From: Acidimicrobiia bacterium
Lineage (GTDB): Bacteria; Actinomycetota; Acidimicrobiia; IMCC26256; JAMXLJ01
Assembly: GCA_024281095.1 (NCBI GenBank)
Contig: JAMXLJ010000167.1
Location: forward strand, 1-36,783
Reading direction: 5' to 3'
Length of the DNA stretch: 36,783 nucleotides
This document shows, piece after piece, positions 1 through 7,931 of this stretch (within the stretch, counting starts at the first letter, position 1; the number at the start of each line of letters is the position of its first letter). The notes beneath the pieces are model-generated. The model saw only the letters and a list, made by a program, of their open reading frames with translations, made no database searches and was not told the origin of the DNA. The position numbers were made by a program, and so were the translations under genes.

Positions 1-2715
1 CGGCGTCGAGGTCGGCGTCGTGGTGGGCTGGCTCGACAGCTCGGCGATGGTCGGGGGCGGCTTGCCCTGGAACAGCTGCGCGAGCGCGCCGTCGAGCGTC
101 GTGTCGATCACCGAGATACCGGCGTGATACACGACCACGAACCGGAACGACGGGATCTGCGAGCCTTGGGCGCCCTGCACGTAGACCGGCCGGATGTACA
201 TGAGCGAGTTGTTCACCGGGATCAGCTGCATCGAGCCCTGGATGACGGTCGACCCCTGCTGGCCGAGCAGGGTGAACGCCTGCGAGATCAAGGGGTTGGT
301 GACGAACAGGTTGCTGACCTGCTCGGGCCCGGCGATCGACGCCCCGATCGGCATCGTGAACGACTTGAGCTCGCCGTAGTGCTGCGGGTCGGAGTTCGCG
401 ACCATGAAGGACACGAGGTTGGTCAGCGCGTTGTCGCGCGACACCGGCACGAACGGCCGTAGCAGCAGGAAGTTCTCGGTCTGCTGGTCGGGCAGGCGGA
501 TGAGCATGTAGAGCGGGTCGATCCGCTTGCCGGTGGAGCTCGCCGCCTGCGGCTTCGACGTGCTCACGGTCGCGCCGGCACCGGTGTCGACCGTGCCCAC
601 CTGGCTGACGACGCCCGAGCCGGGATCCGGCGAGACGGCCCACAGTGCGGACTTGTTGTAGAAGGCCCGCGTGTCGACGACGTGGTACTGCGCGTACACC
701 GACGTCTGCATGTTGAAGAGGTCCTGCGGATAGCGCAGGTGATCACGCAGGCCCTGCGGCATCCGGTTCGCGTCCGTGAACAGGCTCGGGAACGCCTTGC
801 GGTACGCGCGCAGGAGCGGGTCCTTGGTGTCGAACGCGTACAACGTCACCGTGCCGTCATACGCGTCCACCGTCGCCTTCACCGAGTTGCGCACGTAGTT
901 GAAGCTGCCGCTGAGGCCGCCGTCGCCGGCGAAGCTCTGCGAATACGGATAGCGGTTCGTCGCCGTGTAGCCGTCGAGCACCCAGAGCACCCGGTTGTTC
1001 AGGATGACCGGGTATGCAGACTGGTCCCAGCGGAGGAACGGCGCCGCCTTCTGCACCCGGGTCTGGATGTCTCGCAAGTACAGGATCTTGGTGTTGCCCG
1101 AGACCGAACCCGAGATCAAGGTGTTCAAGTCGCCGAAGCGCAGCGCGAACGCGGCCCGGCGCAGCCAGCTCGTCATCGCGACGCCACCCTTCCCCGCGTA
1201 GCGGGTGAAGTGGTCGCTCTGGTCCTTCGAGCGGTAGTCGAACTCGGGCTGGCGCGCGTCGACGAGCGAGAACCCGCCCAGGTTCTGGCCGAAGTAGATG
1301 CCGGCGTAGCGCTGATCCAGGTTGATGTCGCCACGCGGCGGGATGTCGCTCAGCAGGTAGTCGGGCTGGCCACCGGGCTCGGTCGCCTTGTTGATCGGCG
1401 ACACCACGACACCGTAACCGTGCGTGTAGACGAGGTGGCGACTCACCCAGCTCTGGCTCGGCAGGTCCGGCGTGTTCAACTGCCGGGGCGATACGAGTAC
1501 CTGCGTCGTCTTGCCGTTGACCTGATACCGGTCGACGCTGGCGTCGTTGAACTTGTAGAAGGTCGACAGCGTCTGGAACGACTGGAAGTTGCGCAGGATC
1601 TCGGGCGGATCCCACAGTCGTGCGTTGTCGATCGTCTGGCGGTTGTCGTTGATCTGGGCCTGCGTGAGGTTGTCGCTGTAGTTGAACTGCTGCTCGTTGA
1701 CCGACCCCAGATTCCACGCGCCGCGCGTCGCGTTGATGTTTCGCGCGATGTACGTCCGTTCCTTTTGGTATTCGTTCGGATTGACGCGGAACTGCTGCAC
1801 GACGGCCGGGTAGATCGTGCCGACGATCAGCGAGAGCAACGCCCACAGCCCGACCGCGATCACGGGCAGGACCCACCCGCGCCGCCAGATGTTCCATACG
1901 AACAACGCGGCCGCGATCACCGCGATCGCGATGAGCAGCTGCAGCGCGCGCAGCTCGGCGTGAGTATCCGTGTAACTGGCACCCTGCACGACCCCACGTG
2001 TCGAGAAGTTCAGCTCGAACTGGGCGAGGTAGTACTGGACGCCCTTCACGAGCGCCATGACCCCGAGGATCACCGACAGGTGGGCCTTCACTTGGGGCGT
2101 GACGCGCTGGAACGGAGTCTGCAGCCGAATGCCACCGTTGAGGTAGTGGGCGACCGCGGTGACGATGAGCACGATGACGAGCGCGGCGAATGCCCACTCG
2201 AAGATGAAGCGCAGGAACGGCAGCGTGAACACGTAGAACCCGACGTCCTTGTGGAACTGCGGGTCCTTGATGTGGAAGTTGACGCGGTGGCGGAACAGGA
2301 CCCACTGCTGCCATTGGCCCGAGACGCTGCCTCCCGCGATGAGCGCGAAGAATGCCGCGACCACGACCCGGAGGCGCCCCTGATACGGAGCGACGACGTT
2401 CTGGTAGCGGTCGATCAGCTCGTCCTCGGGGCCCGCGGTGCGGCTCGCGGGGGCGAGCCGGTCCGCGATCACGAGGTTCGCCAGCATGAAGCCGAAGAAG
2501 ATGACGGTGAAGACCGCCGCGGGAACGAACTTGGCCAGGAGCAGCTGCCGCCAGGTGTCGCCGAAGCCCACGGAGTCGAACCAGAGATAGTCGGTGTAGA
2601 AGCCGGCGAGGCCGCGGAGGCTGAACAGCAGGACGACGATGAGCGCCGCGACGACGATCATCCACGCTCGAACGCGGAAGGGGCGCCGGCGCCGCTCGAT
2701 GGTGGGAACGCGCAT
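1..2715 (-). CDS. UPF0182 family large membrane protein (3' end outside window)
   Basis: The frame is open for 905 codons from the ATG at 2715 to the left edge without a stop, so the C-terminus is missing. The protein begins MRVPTIERRRRPFRVRAW and has several hydrophobic segments in its first ~320 residues, followed by a long soluble part rich in aromatic and Asn residues. This is the layout of UPF0182 (COG1615), membrane proteins of unknown function of about 900-1000 residues common in Actinobacteria. The visible end is a low-complexity Pro/Thr/Ser tail (PPPTIAELSSQPTTTPTSTP), typical of the family's acidic or Thr-rich C-termini, so little is probably lost. It follows the DivIVA-like gene by 48 bp, but it has its own -10-like hexamer 10 nt before the ATG. 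No biochemical role can be assigned. Confidence 0.9.
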   Translation of the reverse strand, partial: MRVPTIERRRRPFRVRAWMIVVAALIVVLLFSLRGLAGFYTDYLWFDSVGFGDTWRQLLLAKFVPAAVFTVIFFGFMLANLVIADRLAPASRTAGPEDELIDRYQNVVAPYQGRLRVVVAAFFALIAGGSVSGQWQQWVLFRHRVNFHIKDPQFHKDVGFYVFTLPFLRFIFEWAFAALVIVLIVTAVAHYLNGGIRLQTPFQRVTPQVKAHLSVILGVMALVKGVQYYLAQFELNFSTRGVVQGASYTDTHAELRALQLLIAIAVIAAALFVWNIWRRGWVLPVIAVGLWALLSLIVGTIYPAVVQQFRVNPNEYQKERTYIARNINATRGAWNLGSVNEQQFNYSDNLTQAQINDNRQTIDNARLWDPPEILRNFQSFQTLSTFYKFNDASVDRYQVNGKTTQVLVSPRQLNTPDLPSQSWVSRHLVYTHGYGVVVSPINKATEPGGQPDYLLSDIPPRGDINLDQRYAGIYFGQNLGGFSLVDARQPEFDYRSKDQSDHFTRYAGKGGVAMTSWLRRAAFALRFGDLNTLISGSVSGNTKILYLRDIQTRVQKAAPFLRWDQSAYPVILNNRVLWVLDGYTATNRYPYSQSFAGDGGLSGSFNYVRNSVKATVDAYDGTVTLYAFDTKDPLLRAYRKAFPSLFTDANRMPQGLRDHLRYPQDLFNMQTSVYAQYHVVDTRAFYNKSALWAVSPDPGSGVVSQVGTVDTGAGATVSTSKPQAASSTGKRIDPLYMLIRLPDQQTENFLLLRPFVPVSRDNALTNLVSFMVANSDPQHYGELKSFTMPIGASIAGPEQVSNLFVTNPLISQAFTLLGQQGSTVIQGSMQLIPVNNSLMYIRPVYVQGAQGSQIPSFRFVVVYHAGISVIDTTLDGALAQLFQGKPPPTIAELSSQPTTTPTSTP

Positions 2716-2725
2716 TCGGGTGGTG

Positions 2726-2731
2726 ATGCTA
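2726..2731 (-). promoter_or_regulatory. -10 element (TAGCAT) for the UPF0182 gene
   Basis: TAGCAT on the minus strand lies 10 nt before the ATG at 2715, giving a leader of only a few nucleotides. No clear -35 is seen. The same hexamer precedes the DivIVA-like gene. Confidence 0.4.
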
Positions 2732-2763
2732 GAGCGTCGACCCCCGGAAACCGACGCGGCGCG

Positions 2764-4581
2764 TCAGGTTCGCGAGGGCTCCAGGCCGCCGGGCGCGGCA
2801 CCGGCCTCGACCACGACCGCCAGCACGCACCGGCAGCCCGGGTGTGCGGGCGGGTGGGCCTGGCCCGTCGGGAACGCCTCGCCGCGAGCCGTGGGCTCGA
2901 GTGCGTTGTCGTCGCAGTCGGCGCACCGGCCCTCCTGTTCGGGGATCCAGCGCAGTAGTGAGCCTTCGGGCGCGGCGTCGACGGTGCCACGCCCCCATAC
3001 CGCCACCAGTGCGTCACCCACCGCGGCTTCGACTCCGGTCTTCCATTCGCGGTACCGGGCGTTGACGCGCTGCGTCACCTCGTCGTCGCTCTCGTCGAGC
3101 AGCGCGTCGTAGACGCGCTCCCGCAGCGGCAGCGCGAGGCCGCGCACGAGCTCGTCGACGAGCTCGTCGGGCGCCGGACGATCCTCCGCGGTGCCGGTGA
3201 CGGCGATGGCGGCGCTCGATGCGGCCGCGTCGAGCCCGGGCCGGATCGCGTCGGTCCAGCGCCCGATCTGGTCGTCGAGCGCGGGCAGCACCTTGTCCGG
3301 CGTCGTGCCGCCACGTTGCTTGCGCAACTCGTCGAGGAGCTCGTTCTGCTCGTCCTGCACGTGGCGCTTCACCTTGCGGACGAGGTCCCGTTGCAACCGG
3401 TCCAGCACGAGGTCGCGCTCGCGCACCACTGCGGCGTCACCATTCCGCTCCGGAGGCTCCTCCGAGGCCGCGGCCCCCGCTTCGAGATCGTGGCGCTCCG
3501 ACTTGCCGTTGCGAGCGACGGCCTCGGGCGGGAGGTCGTCGTGCGCCGGCACGCCTGCCGCGGCCGCGTCCTCCCGGCCGGCCCGCAGGCGGGCGAACAA
3601 CGCGTCGACGTCGCGCAGATCACGCTCGGGTCCGGGTGCATGTTCGCCCGGCGACGGTTCGGGTGCCGTTGCCGTGCCGGACGAAGCGACATCGGTGCCG
3701 GGCTCGGGAGCCTGCGGCGCGCTCTCCGCGCGCGCCACCGCTGCGAACACGGCGGACTCGACTGCGGTCGTGTCCGTGTCGAGCGCGGCCGCCTCCGTCT
3801 CCTGGGACGCAGCCGCCAGTGCGGCCGCGCCCTCGGCGTTGCTCAGCGCGTCCGCCGCCTCGACCAGCGTGCGGTGGACGACGCGGTACGCGTCGAGCAA
3901 CGCGTCGCGACCGGTTCGGAGCGCGTCGACCTGGGCCTGCAAGGTCGCACGGCGACGCGAGAGATCGGTGAGCACGCGCTCACGGACCGCGAATGCCTCG
4001 GCGACCATGTCACGACCCTGGTTGCGCGCGGTCTCCCGAACGGTCTCGGCCTCGTGCTCGGCCTCGTCGCGCAACGTGCCGATCTCGGTCTCGGCGTGCG
4101 TGCGTAGCGCGGCGAGCTCGCTCTCGACGTCGGCGCGACGGGCAGCGATGCCCTCCTCGGCTTCGCGGCGCAGCGCGCCGCACTGCGCTTCCGTCGTCTC
4201 GCGGAGCCGTTCGGCTTCCTCCTGCGACTCCTGCTGGAGCGCGGCGGCGCGTTCCTCGGCCTTGCGTCGGATGTCGTCGCCGGCCTCCTGTGCGGAGCGC
4301 AGCACGCGCGCCGTCTCCTCACCGAGCGAGTCGAGCAGTTGCTGCTCCGTGGGCGGCGGCGGGTTCCGCAGCCGATCTTCCAGCTGTTCGACCCGCGCCG
4401 CGAGCTCCCGCTCACGGTCACGCAGCGCGCCAAACTCGTCGGCGACCCGCTTGAGGAAATTGCGGACCTCGGTCTCCGAGATGCCGCGGAACGCGTTCGC
4501 GAACCCACGGTTGACGATCTCTTCGGGTGTGAGCCGGGTCGAGCTTCCGATGGTTCGGCGCGGCAGCTCCACGTCGGCCAT
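2764..4581 (-). CDS. DivIVA-domain coiled-coil protein with Cys-rich phage-head-protein-like C-terminus
   Basis: 605 residues. Residues ~14-70 are a DivIVA/Wag31-type N-terminal domain (TPEEIVNRGFANAFRGISETEV...FLKRVADEF), which in the family binds curved membrane and organises pole or septum growth. Residues ~50-230 are a charged Glu/Arg/Ala coiled coil, then an acidic Pro-rich linker. The last ~230 residues are globular and end with C553xxC556, then HPPAHPGC583RC585. The order CxxC...PPxHPxCRC is the ending typical of SPP1 gp7/Mu F-like phage head morphogenesis proteins and probably binds a metal. DivIVA proteins are usually 150-350 residues. The ATG at 4581 is preferred over the GTG at 4590 because GAGAGGGG sits about 9 nt before it. 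The DivIVA call is firm; the C-terminal relation is motif-level only. Confidence 0.85.
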   Translation of the reverse strand: MADVELPRRTIGSSTRLTPEEIVNRGFANAFRGISETEVRNFLKRVADEFGALRDRERELAARVEQLEDRLRNPPPPTEQQLLDSLGEETARVLRSAQEAGDDIRRKAEERAAALQQESQEEAERLRETTEAQCGALRREAEEGIAARRADVESELAALRTHAETEIGTLRDEAEHEAETVRETARNQGRDMVAEAFAVRERVLTDLSRRRATLQAQVDALRTGRDALLDAYRVVHRTLVEAADALSNAEGAAALAAASQETEAAALDTDTTAVESAVFAAVARAESAPQAPEPGTDVASSGTATAPEPSPGEHAPGPERDLRDVDALFARLRAGREDAAAAGVPAHDDLPPEAVARNGKSERHDLEAGAAASEEPPERNGDAAVVRERDLVLDRLQRDLVRKVKRHVQDEQNELLDELRKQRGGTTPDKVLPALDDQIGRWTDAIRPGLDAAASSAAIAVTGTAEDRPAPDELVDELVRGLALPLRERVYDALLDESDDEVTQRVNARYREWKTGVEAAVGDALVAVWGRGTVDAAPEGSLLRWIPEQEGRCADCDDNALEPTARGEAFPTGQAHPPAHPGCRCVLAVVVEAGAAPGGLEPSRT

Positions 4582-4619
4582 GCTCGCCACCCCCTCTCAA
4601 CCGGTCCGCCTGTCCCTCA

Positions 4620-4625
4620 ATGCTA
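4620..4625 (-). promoter_or_regulatory. -10 element (TAGCAT) for the DivIVA-like gene
   Basis: TAGCAT on the minus strand lies 38 nt before the ATG at 4581, in the 88-bp gap after the PDZ-Lon gene. The leader would carry the GAGAGGGG ribosome binding site. No convincing -35 is seen. Confidence 0.35.
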
Positions 4626-4669
4626 TTGGCGGGCTCGGCGCGGTTGCCGGACCCACCCACCCTCGACGA

Positions 4670-5812
4670 TCACGGCAGCGCTACGGGTGGAACGGTCGTG
4701 GTCGAAGGCGCGGGAGGAATCGGTGCTCCACCCGCGTCGTGCAACGCGCGGAGCGCGTCGTCGACCGTCCGCACGCCGACGACCTTCATCGAGCCCGCGT
4801 GGGCCCGGGCGTCGCGCACCTCGTCGACCGGCACGATGAAGAGCTTTGCCCCCGCGCGCCGCGCGGTCGCGGCCTTCTGGGCGACTCCGCCGACGTCGCC
4901 GACACTCCCGTCGAGCGCGATGGTGCCGGTGACGGCGACATTGCGGCCGCCCGTGAGGTCGCCCGGTGTGAGCTTGTCGAGCAACGTGAGCGTGAACGCC
5001 AGGCCCGCCGACGGCCCCGTGACGGGCCCCGGGTCGATCGTCACGTCGACACCGGGCGGGAACGAGAATTTCGCGTCGTCGGACGGCGTGATCCCGACGA
5101 GCGGCATCCCCTTGAGCGGCCCGTTCCTCGCCACGACGGTGCCGACGGTGACGTCGCGTCGAGCGCTCGCACGCTCGATCGTGAACCTCACGGGTTGGCC
5201 CGGCCGGCGCGCCCGCACCAGCGGGCCGACGTCGGCCGCCTTGGCCACAGGCTTGCCGTCGACCGCGAGGATGTGGTCGCCGACGCGGAGCCTTCCGCAC
5301 GCGGGCGAGCCGGGCGCTACGTCGAACACGATCACCCCCGTGCTGTTCGCGCCGACGTGATACCCGAGTCGCGCGAGTGCGACGGTCTTGGCCGCTTGTT
5401 GCGAGTCGGTCATCGCCATGACGTTCTGACGATCGTTCTCGGGCCGTGACAGACAACCCAGCTCGTTCTTCTCGGGCCGCACGTCCTGATCGGAGCTGAG
5501 CCACCCGACGAGCGTGCGGTACACGTTCGGCCGACCGTTCGTCACCGACACGGTGAGGAAGAGCAGCGCGCCGCGGTGCGGATAGGTCGGCACGCCCCGG
5601 ACCTTGACGACGCGGTCGACTGGTGTCGCACTGCCGGGCGAGATGACGACGTAGGGCAGCTTGACGAACACGCCCGCGACCGCGACGACGAGGACGATCG
5701 CCGCGATCGTGCCGAGGACCCGATTGCGTGTCCGTCCGCGCCTCGGTGGCGGAGTCCATGCCGCTGACGGTGAATCGGACGACCGCGACGTATCGGGCAC
5801 GCCACTCGTCAT
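4670..5812 (-). CDS. YlbL-like PDZ-Lon (S16) serine protease, membrane-anchored
   Basis: 380 residues. A basic N-terminus is followed by one transmembrane helix (~32-52), a PDZ domain (~150-215, with VAPGSPACGRLRVGDHILAVDG) and a C-terminal Lon-type proteolytic domain. The catalytic Ser is S268 in GPSAGLAF and the catalytic Lys is K313 in GGVAQKAATARRAG, 45 residues apart, close to the Lon Ser/Lys spacing. This matches the YlbL/SdrC-like PDZ-S16 family, which lacks the Lon AAA+ module and is thought to act at the outer face of the membrane. A Pro/Thr-rich tail ends the protein. It diverges from the HEAT-repeat gene with 114 bp between starts. The substrate is not predictable. Confidence 0.92.
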   Translation of the reverse strand: MTSGVPDTSRSSDSPSAAWTPPPRRGRTRNRVLGTIAAIVLVVAVAGVFVKLPYVVISPGSATPVDRVVKVRGVPTYPHRGALLFLTVSVTNGRPNVYRTLVGWLSSDQDVRPEKNELGCLSRPENDRQNVMAMTDSQQAAKTVALARLGYHVGANSTGVIVFDVAPGSPACGRLRVGDHILAVDGKPVAKAADVGPLVRARRPGQPVRFTIERASARRDVTVGTVVARNGPLKGMPLVGITPSDDAKFSFPPGVDVTIDPGPVTGPSAGLAFTLTLLDKLTPGDLTGGRNVAVTGTIALDGSVGDVGGVAQKAATARRAGAKLFIVPVDEVRDARAHAGSMKVVGVRTVDDALRALHDAGGAPIPPAPSTTTVPPVALP

Positions 5813-5913
5813 GAAGCCGGGTTCTTCTCACACACGACGACACCTCATTTGGCCCGCACCCGGCTCGTGCGGTCCAGACTGCCACGGCACCGGCGCCCGA
5901 CGCGCGCGAGAGG

Positions 5914-5919
5914 TACGTT
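5914..5919 (+). promoter_or_regulatory. -10 element (TACGTT) for the HEAT-repeat gene
   Basis: TACGTT ends 7 nt before the GTG at 5927, as expected for a leaderless transcript. No -35 is recognisable. Confidence 0.4.
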
Positions 5920-5926
5920 CCGCGCC

Positions 5927-6580
5927 GTGGGTGACCTCGACGAGCTGAGGTCCGACGATGCGGTCAAGCGGGCCGCCGCGGCCGTGACACTCGGATTGAG
6001 CGGTTCGCTCCCGCGAGGCGCGGCTGCGGTGCTCGACGGCCTCGCGCGCGACGACGGCGACCCTCGGGTCCGCGCCGGCGCGCTCGGTGCGCTGGTGCGC
6101 GCGGCAGGGGCACGGCGCGCACGGGCAGCATGGCGGCGCAGCGCGGGCGACCGCGATCCTGCGTTACGGCGCCGCGCCGCCGAGCTCGCCCCGACGCTGC
6201 GGGGAGGCGCTCCTGTCGGCACGGTCGTCACCTTGCTCGGCGACGAGGATCCCGGCGTGGTCGAGGCCGCGGCGTGGGCGCTCGGGGAACTGGGCGAGCC
6301 TGCACGTGCACGCGGGGCTGTCCCCGCACTCGTTCGCGCCTGCGGCGAGCACCCGGACCCGCTCGTGCGCGAAGCGGCCGTCGCCGCGCTCGGCGCGCTG
6401 GGTGATCGTCGCGGCCTCGACGCGATCCTCGCGGCCTGCGAGGACCGCCCGGCGGTCCGCCGCCGGGCCGTCCTCGCCCTCGCCCCCTTCGAAGGCAGGC
6501 AGGTACGAGCCGCCCTGGAACGAGCCAAGGCCGACCCTGACTGGCAAGTCAGACAAGCCGCCGAAGACCTCACCACCTGA
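5927..6580 (+). CDS. HEAT-repeat protein
   Basis: 217 residues from the GTG at 5927. The sequence is a run of ~30-residue alpha-helical repeats, for example DEDPGVVEAAAWALGELGEP and HPDPLVREAAVAALGALGD, matching HEAT/PBS-lyase-type repeats that form a curved scaffold for protein-protein contacts. No catalytic motif, signal peptide or membrane segment is present. An upstream ATG at 5849 would add 26 Arg-rich residues with no repeat character. The GTG is preferred because the encoded repeats begin there and a TACGTT hexamer lies 7 nt before it. The gene converges on mreB across a strong inverted repeat. No specific partner can be named. Confidence 0.78.
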   Translation: MGDLDELRSDDAVKRAAAAVTLGLSGSLPRGAAAVLDGLARDDGDPRVRAGALGALVRAAGARRARAAWRRSAGDRDPALRRRAAELAPTLRGGAPVGTVVTLLGDEDPGVVEAAAWALGELGEPARARGAVPALVRACGEHPDPLVREAAVAALGALGDRRGLDAILAACEDRPAVRRRAVLALAPFEGRQVRAALERAKADPDWQVRQAAEDLTT

Positions 6581-6645
6581 ACAAAACAAGCGGGTCCGCG
6601 CCCGGGTCGTCACCGCGCGCAGACATCCATGGCGCGTACCCGAAG

Positions 6646-6713
6646 GCGGAGGCGATCCGCTTCCGCGGAACGTTCGCCTACTGGCGCCTGGAGCGGAAGC
6701 GGATCGCCTCCGC
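6646..6713. terminator. Perfect 21-bp inverted repeat between convergent genes (probable bidirectional terminator)
   Basis: The left arm 6646-6666 (GCGGAGGCGATCCGCTTCCGC) and the right arm 6693-6713 are exact reverse complements, separated by 26 nt. It lies between the stop of the HEAT gene (6580) and the stop of mreB (6716). No T-run follows. A terminator is the simplest reading; a small mobile palindromic repeat is the alternative. The rest of the 135-bp gap shows nothing. Confidence 0.6.
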
Positions 6714-6715
6714 TC

Positions 6716-7723
6716 TCAAGTCTGCGCGCGGCCCATGAACATGTCCTTCAGGCGGTCGAACGACTCGAGACAGCGGCCCGCGCCGAGCACCACGCATTCG
6801 AGCGGCGCGTCGACGAGATGGACCGGCAGCGCGGTCTCCTCGGCGATGCGCCGGTCGAGGCCGCGCAGCATGCTGCCGCCACCGACGAGGTGAATCCCTT
6901 GGAGGATGAGGTCCTGCGCGAGCTCGGGCGGCGTCTGCGCAAGGGCGCGCACGACCGCGTCGCAGATGGCGCGCACGTGCTCCTCGATGGCGTCGCGCAC
7001 TTCGTCGGGCGAGAGGATGATCGTCTTCGGCAGGCCCGTCATGAGGTCGCGGCCGCGCACTTCGGCCTTGAATTCGTCGTCGAGCGGGAAGGCGGAGCCG
7101 ATCGCCAGCTTGATCTCCTCCGCTGTGCGCTCACCGATCGCGATGCCGTACTCGCGGCGGACGTACGACTGGATCGCGGCGTCGACGTCGAAGGACCCGA
7201 CACGCACGGCTTCGAGCGCGACGATGCCTCCGAGTGAGATCACTGCGACCTCGGTCGTGCCACCCCCCACGTCGACGACGAGGTTGCCGAGCGGTTCGTG
7301 GATCGGTAGGCCCGCACCGATCGCGGCCGCCATCGGCTGTTCGATGAGGTACGTGGCCGCGGCTCCGGCGCGACGAGCGGCCTCGAGCACCGCGCGTTGC
7401 TCGACGTGCGTGATTGCGGACGGCACGCAGATGAGCACTCGCGCGCGGTACAGGCGTGACACGCCCGCGCGCTGGAACAGCAGGCGGATCATGCGCTGGG
7501 TGATCTCGAAATCGGTGATCGCGCCGCCACGCAGCGGACGCACGGCGACGATGTAGCCCGGCGTGCGACCGATCATCTGCCACGCCTCGTGACCCATCGC
7601 GAGCACGTCCTGCGTGCGGCTGTTCAGCGCGATGACGGTCGGCTCGTTGAGGATGATGCCCTGACCGCGCGAGTAGACGAGCGTGTTCGCGGTGCCGAGG
7701 TCGATGGCGAGGTCCCTAGCCAG
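6716..7723 (-). CDS. mreB: MreB/Mbl-type actin-like cell-shape protein, apparent CTG start
   Basis: 335 residues if translation begins at CTG 7723. The N-terminus is then LARDLAIDLGTANTLVYSRG, the MreB opening with its first phosphate loop (DLGTANT). NEPTVIAL, EQPMAAAIGAGLP, the second phosphate loop VVDVGGGTTEVAVISLGG, the ALEAVRVGSFDVD segment and the adenosine motif LVGGGSMLRGLDRRI all follow in order, so it is full length. In this frame there is no ATG, GTG or TTG between the upstream stop (TGA, 18 codons before GAC) and the conserved start. The next ATG (7606) would remove the first phosphate loop. CTG has GGAG 9 nt upstream and overlaps the end of the small membrane-protein gene by 8 nt, so coupled translation is plausible. 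MreB polymerises under the membrane and guides wall synthesis; no mreC/mreD is next to it. Confidence 0.88.
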   Translation of the reverse strand: MARDLAIDLGTANTLVYSRGQGIILNEPTVIALNSRTQDVLAMGHEAWQMIGRTPGYIVAVRPLRGGAITDFEITQRMIRLLFQRAGVSRLYRARVLICVPSAITHVEQRAVLEAARRAGAAATYLIEQPMAAAIGAGLPIHEPLGNLVVDVGGGTTEVAVISLGGIVALEAVRVGSFDVDAAIQSYVRREYGIAIGERTAEEIKLAIGSAFPLDDEFKAEVRGRDLMTGLPKTIILSPDEVRDAIEEHVRAICDAVVRALAQTPPELAQDLILQGIHLVGGGSMLRGLDRRIAEETALPVHLVDAPLECVVLGAGRCLESFDRLKDMFMGRAQT

Positions 7724-7916
7724 CGCGCCGCGCTCCGGTGTGGCGGGAGCTTCGGGACGTGCGCCGCGTCATGCGGTCGTCGGGTGGCGCGAGTGCGTCG
7801 AGCCCTCGGGCGAACTCGTCGATGCTGGATTCCATGGACGTGGGCCGGCGATTGCGAACCACGATCCATGCGATGCCGACGATGCTCAGGATCGCCACCA
7901 TCGCCAAGTACTCCAC
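7716..7916 (-). CDS. Small membrane protein upstream of and overlapping mreB
   Basis: 66 residues from GTG 7916, with AGGAG six nt before it. Residues 1-20 (MEYLAMVAILSIVGIAWIVV) form one hydrophobic helix, followed by a basic stretch (VRNRRP) and a polar, Arg-rich tail with no recognised domain. The likely topology is N-out with a cytoplasmic tail. It begins 15 bp after moaE and its TAG stop lies inside the first codons of mreB, so the three genes probably share a transcript. The overlap and membrane helix suggest an MreB-associated anchor or a translational leader, but this is inference from position only. Confidence 0.6.
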   Translation of the reverse strand: MEYLAMVAILSIVGIAWIVVRNRRPTSMESSIDEFARGLDALAPPDDRMTRRTSRSSRHTGARRAG

Positions 7917-7931
7917 TGTCGGCTCCTCAGC

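Noticed and set aside
682-2958. 758-residue open frame on the plus strand
   Set aside because: It is antisense to UPF0182, Arg/Val/Asp-rich with no domain, as expected from a high-G+C shadow frame.
2764-3000. Prophage remnant, suggested by the gp7-like Cys motif
   Set aside because: No capsid, portal, terminase, integrase or att site nearby; the motif is part of an intact DivIVA gene.
3191-5449. 752-residue plus-strand open frame rich in Ser/Arg/Ala
   Set aside because: Antisense to the DivIVA-like and PDZ-Lon genes; low-complexity composition and no fold.
6716-7723. mreB as a pseudogene or truncated at ATG 7606
   Set aside because: All MreB motifs are intact if translation begins at the CTG; truncation would delete the first phosphate loop.
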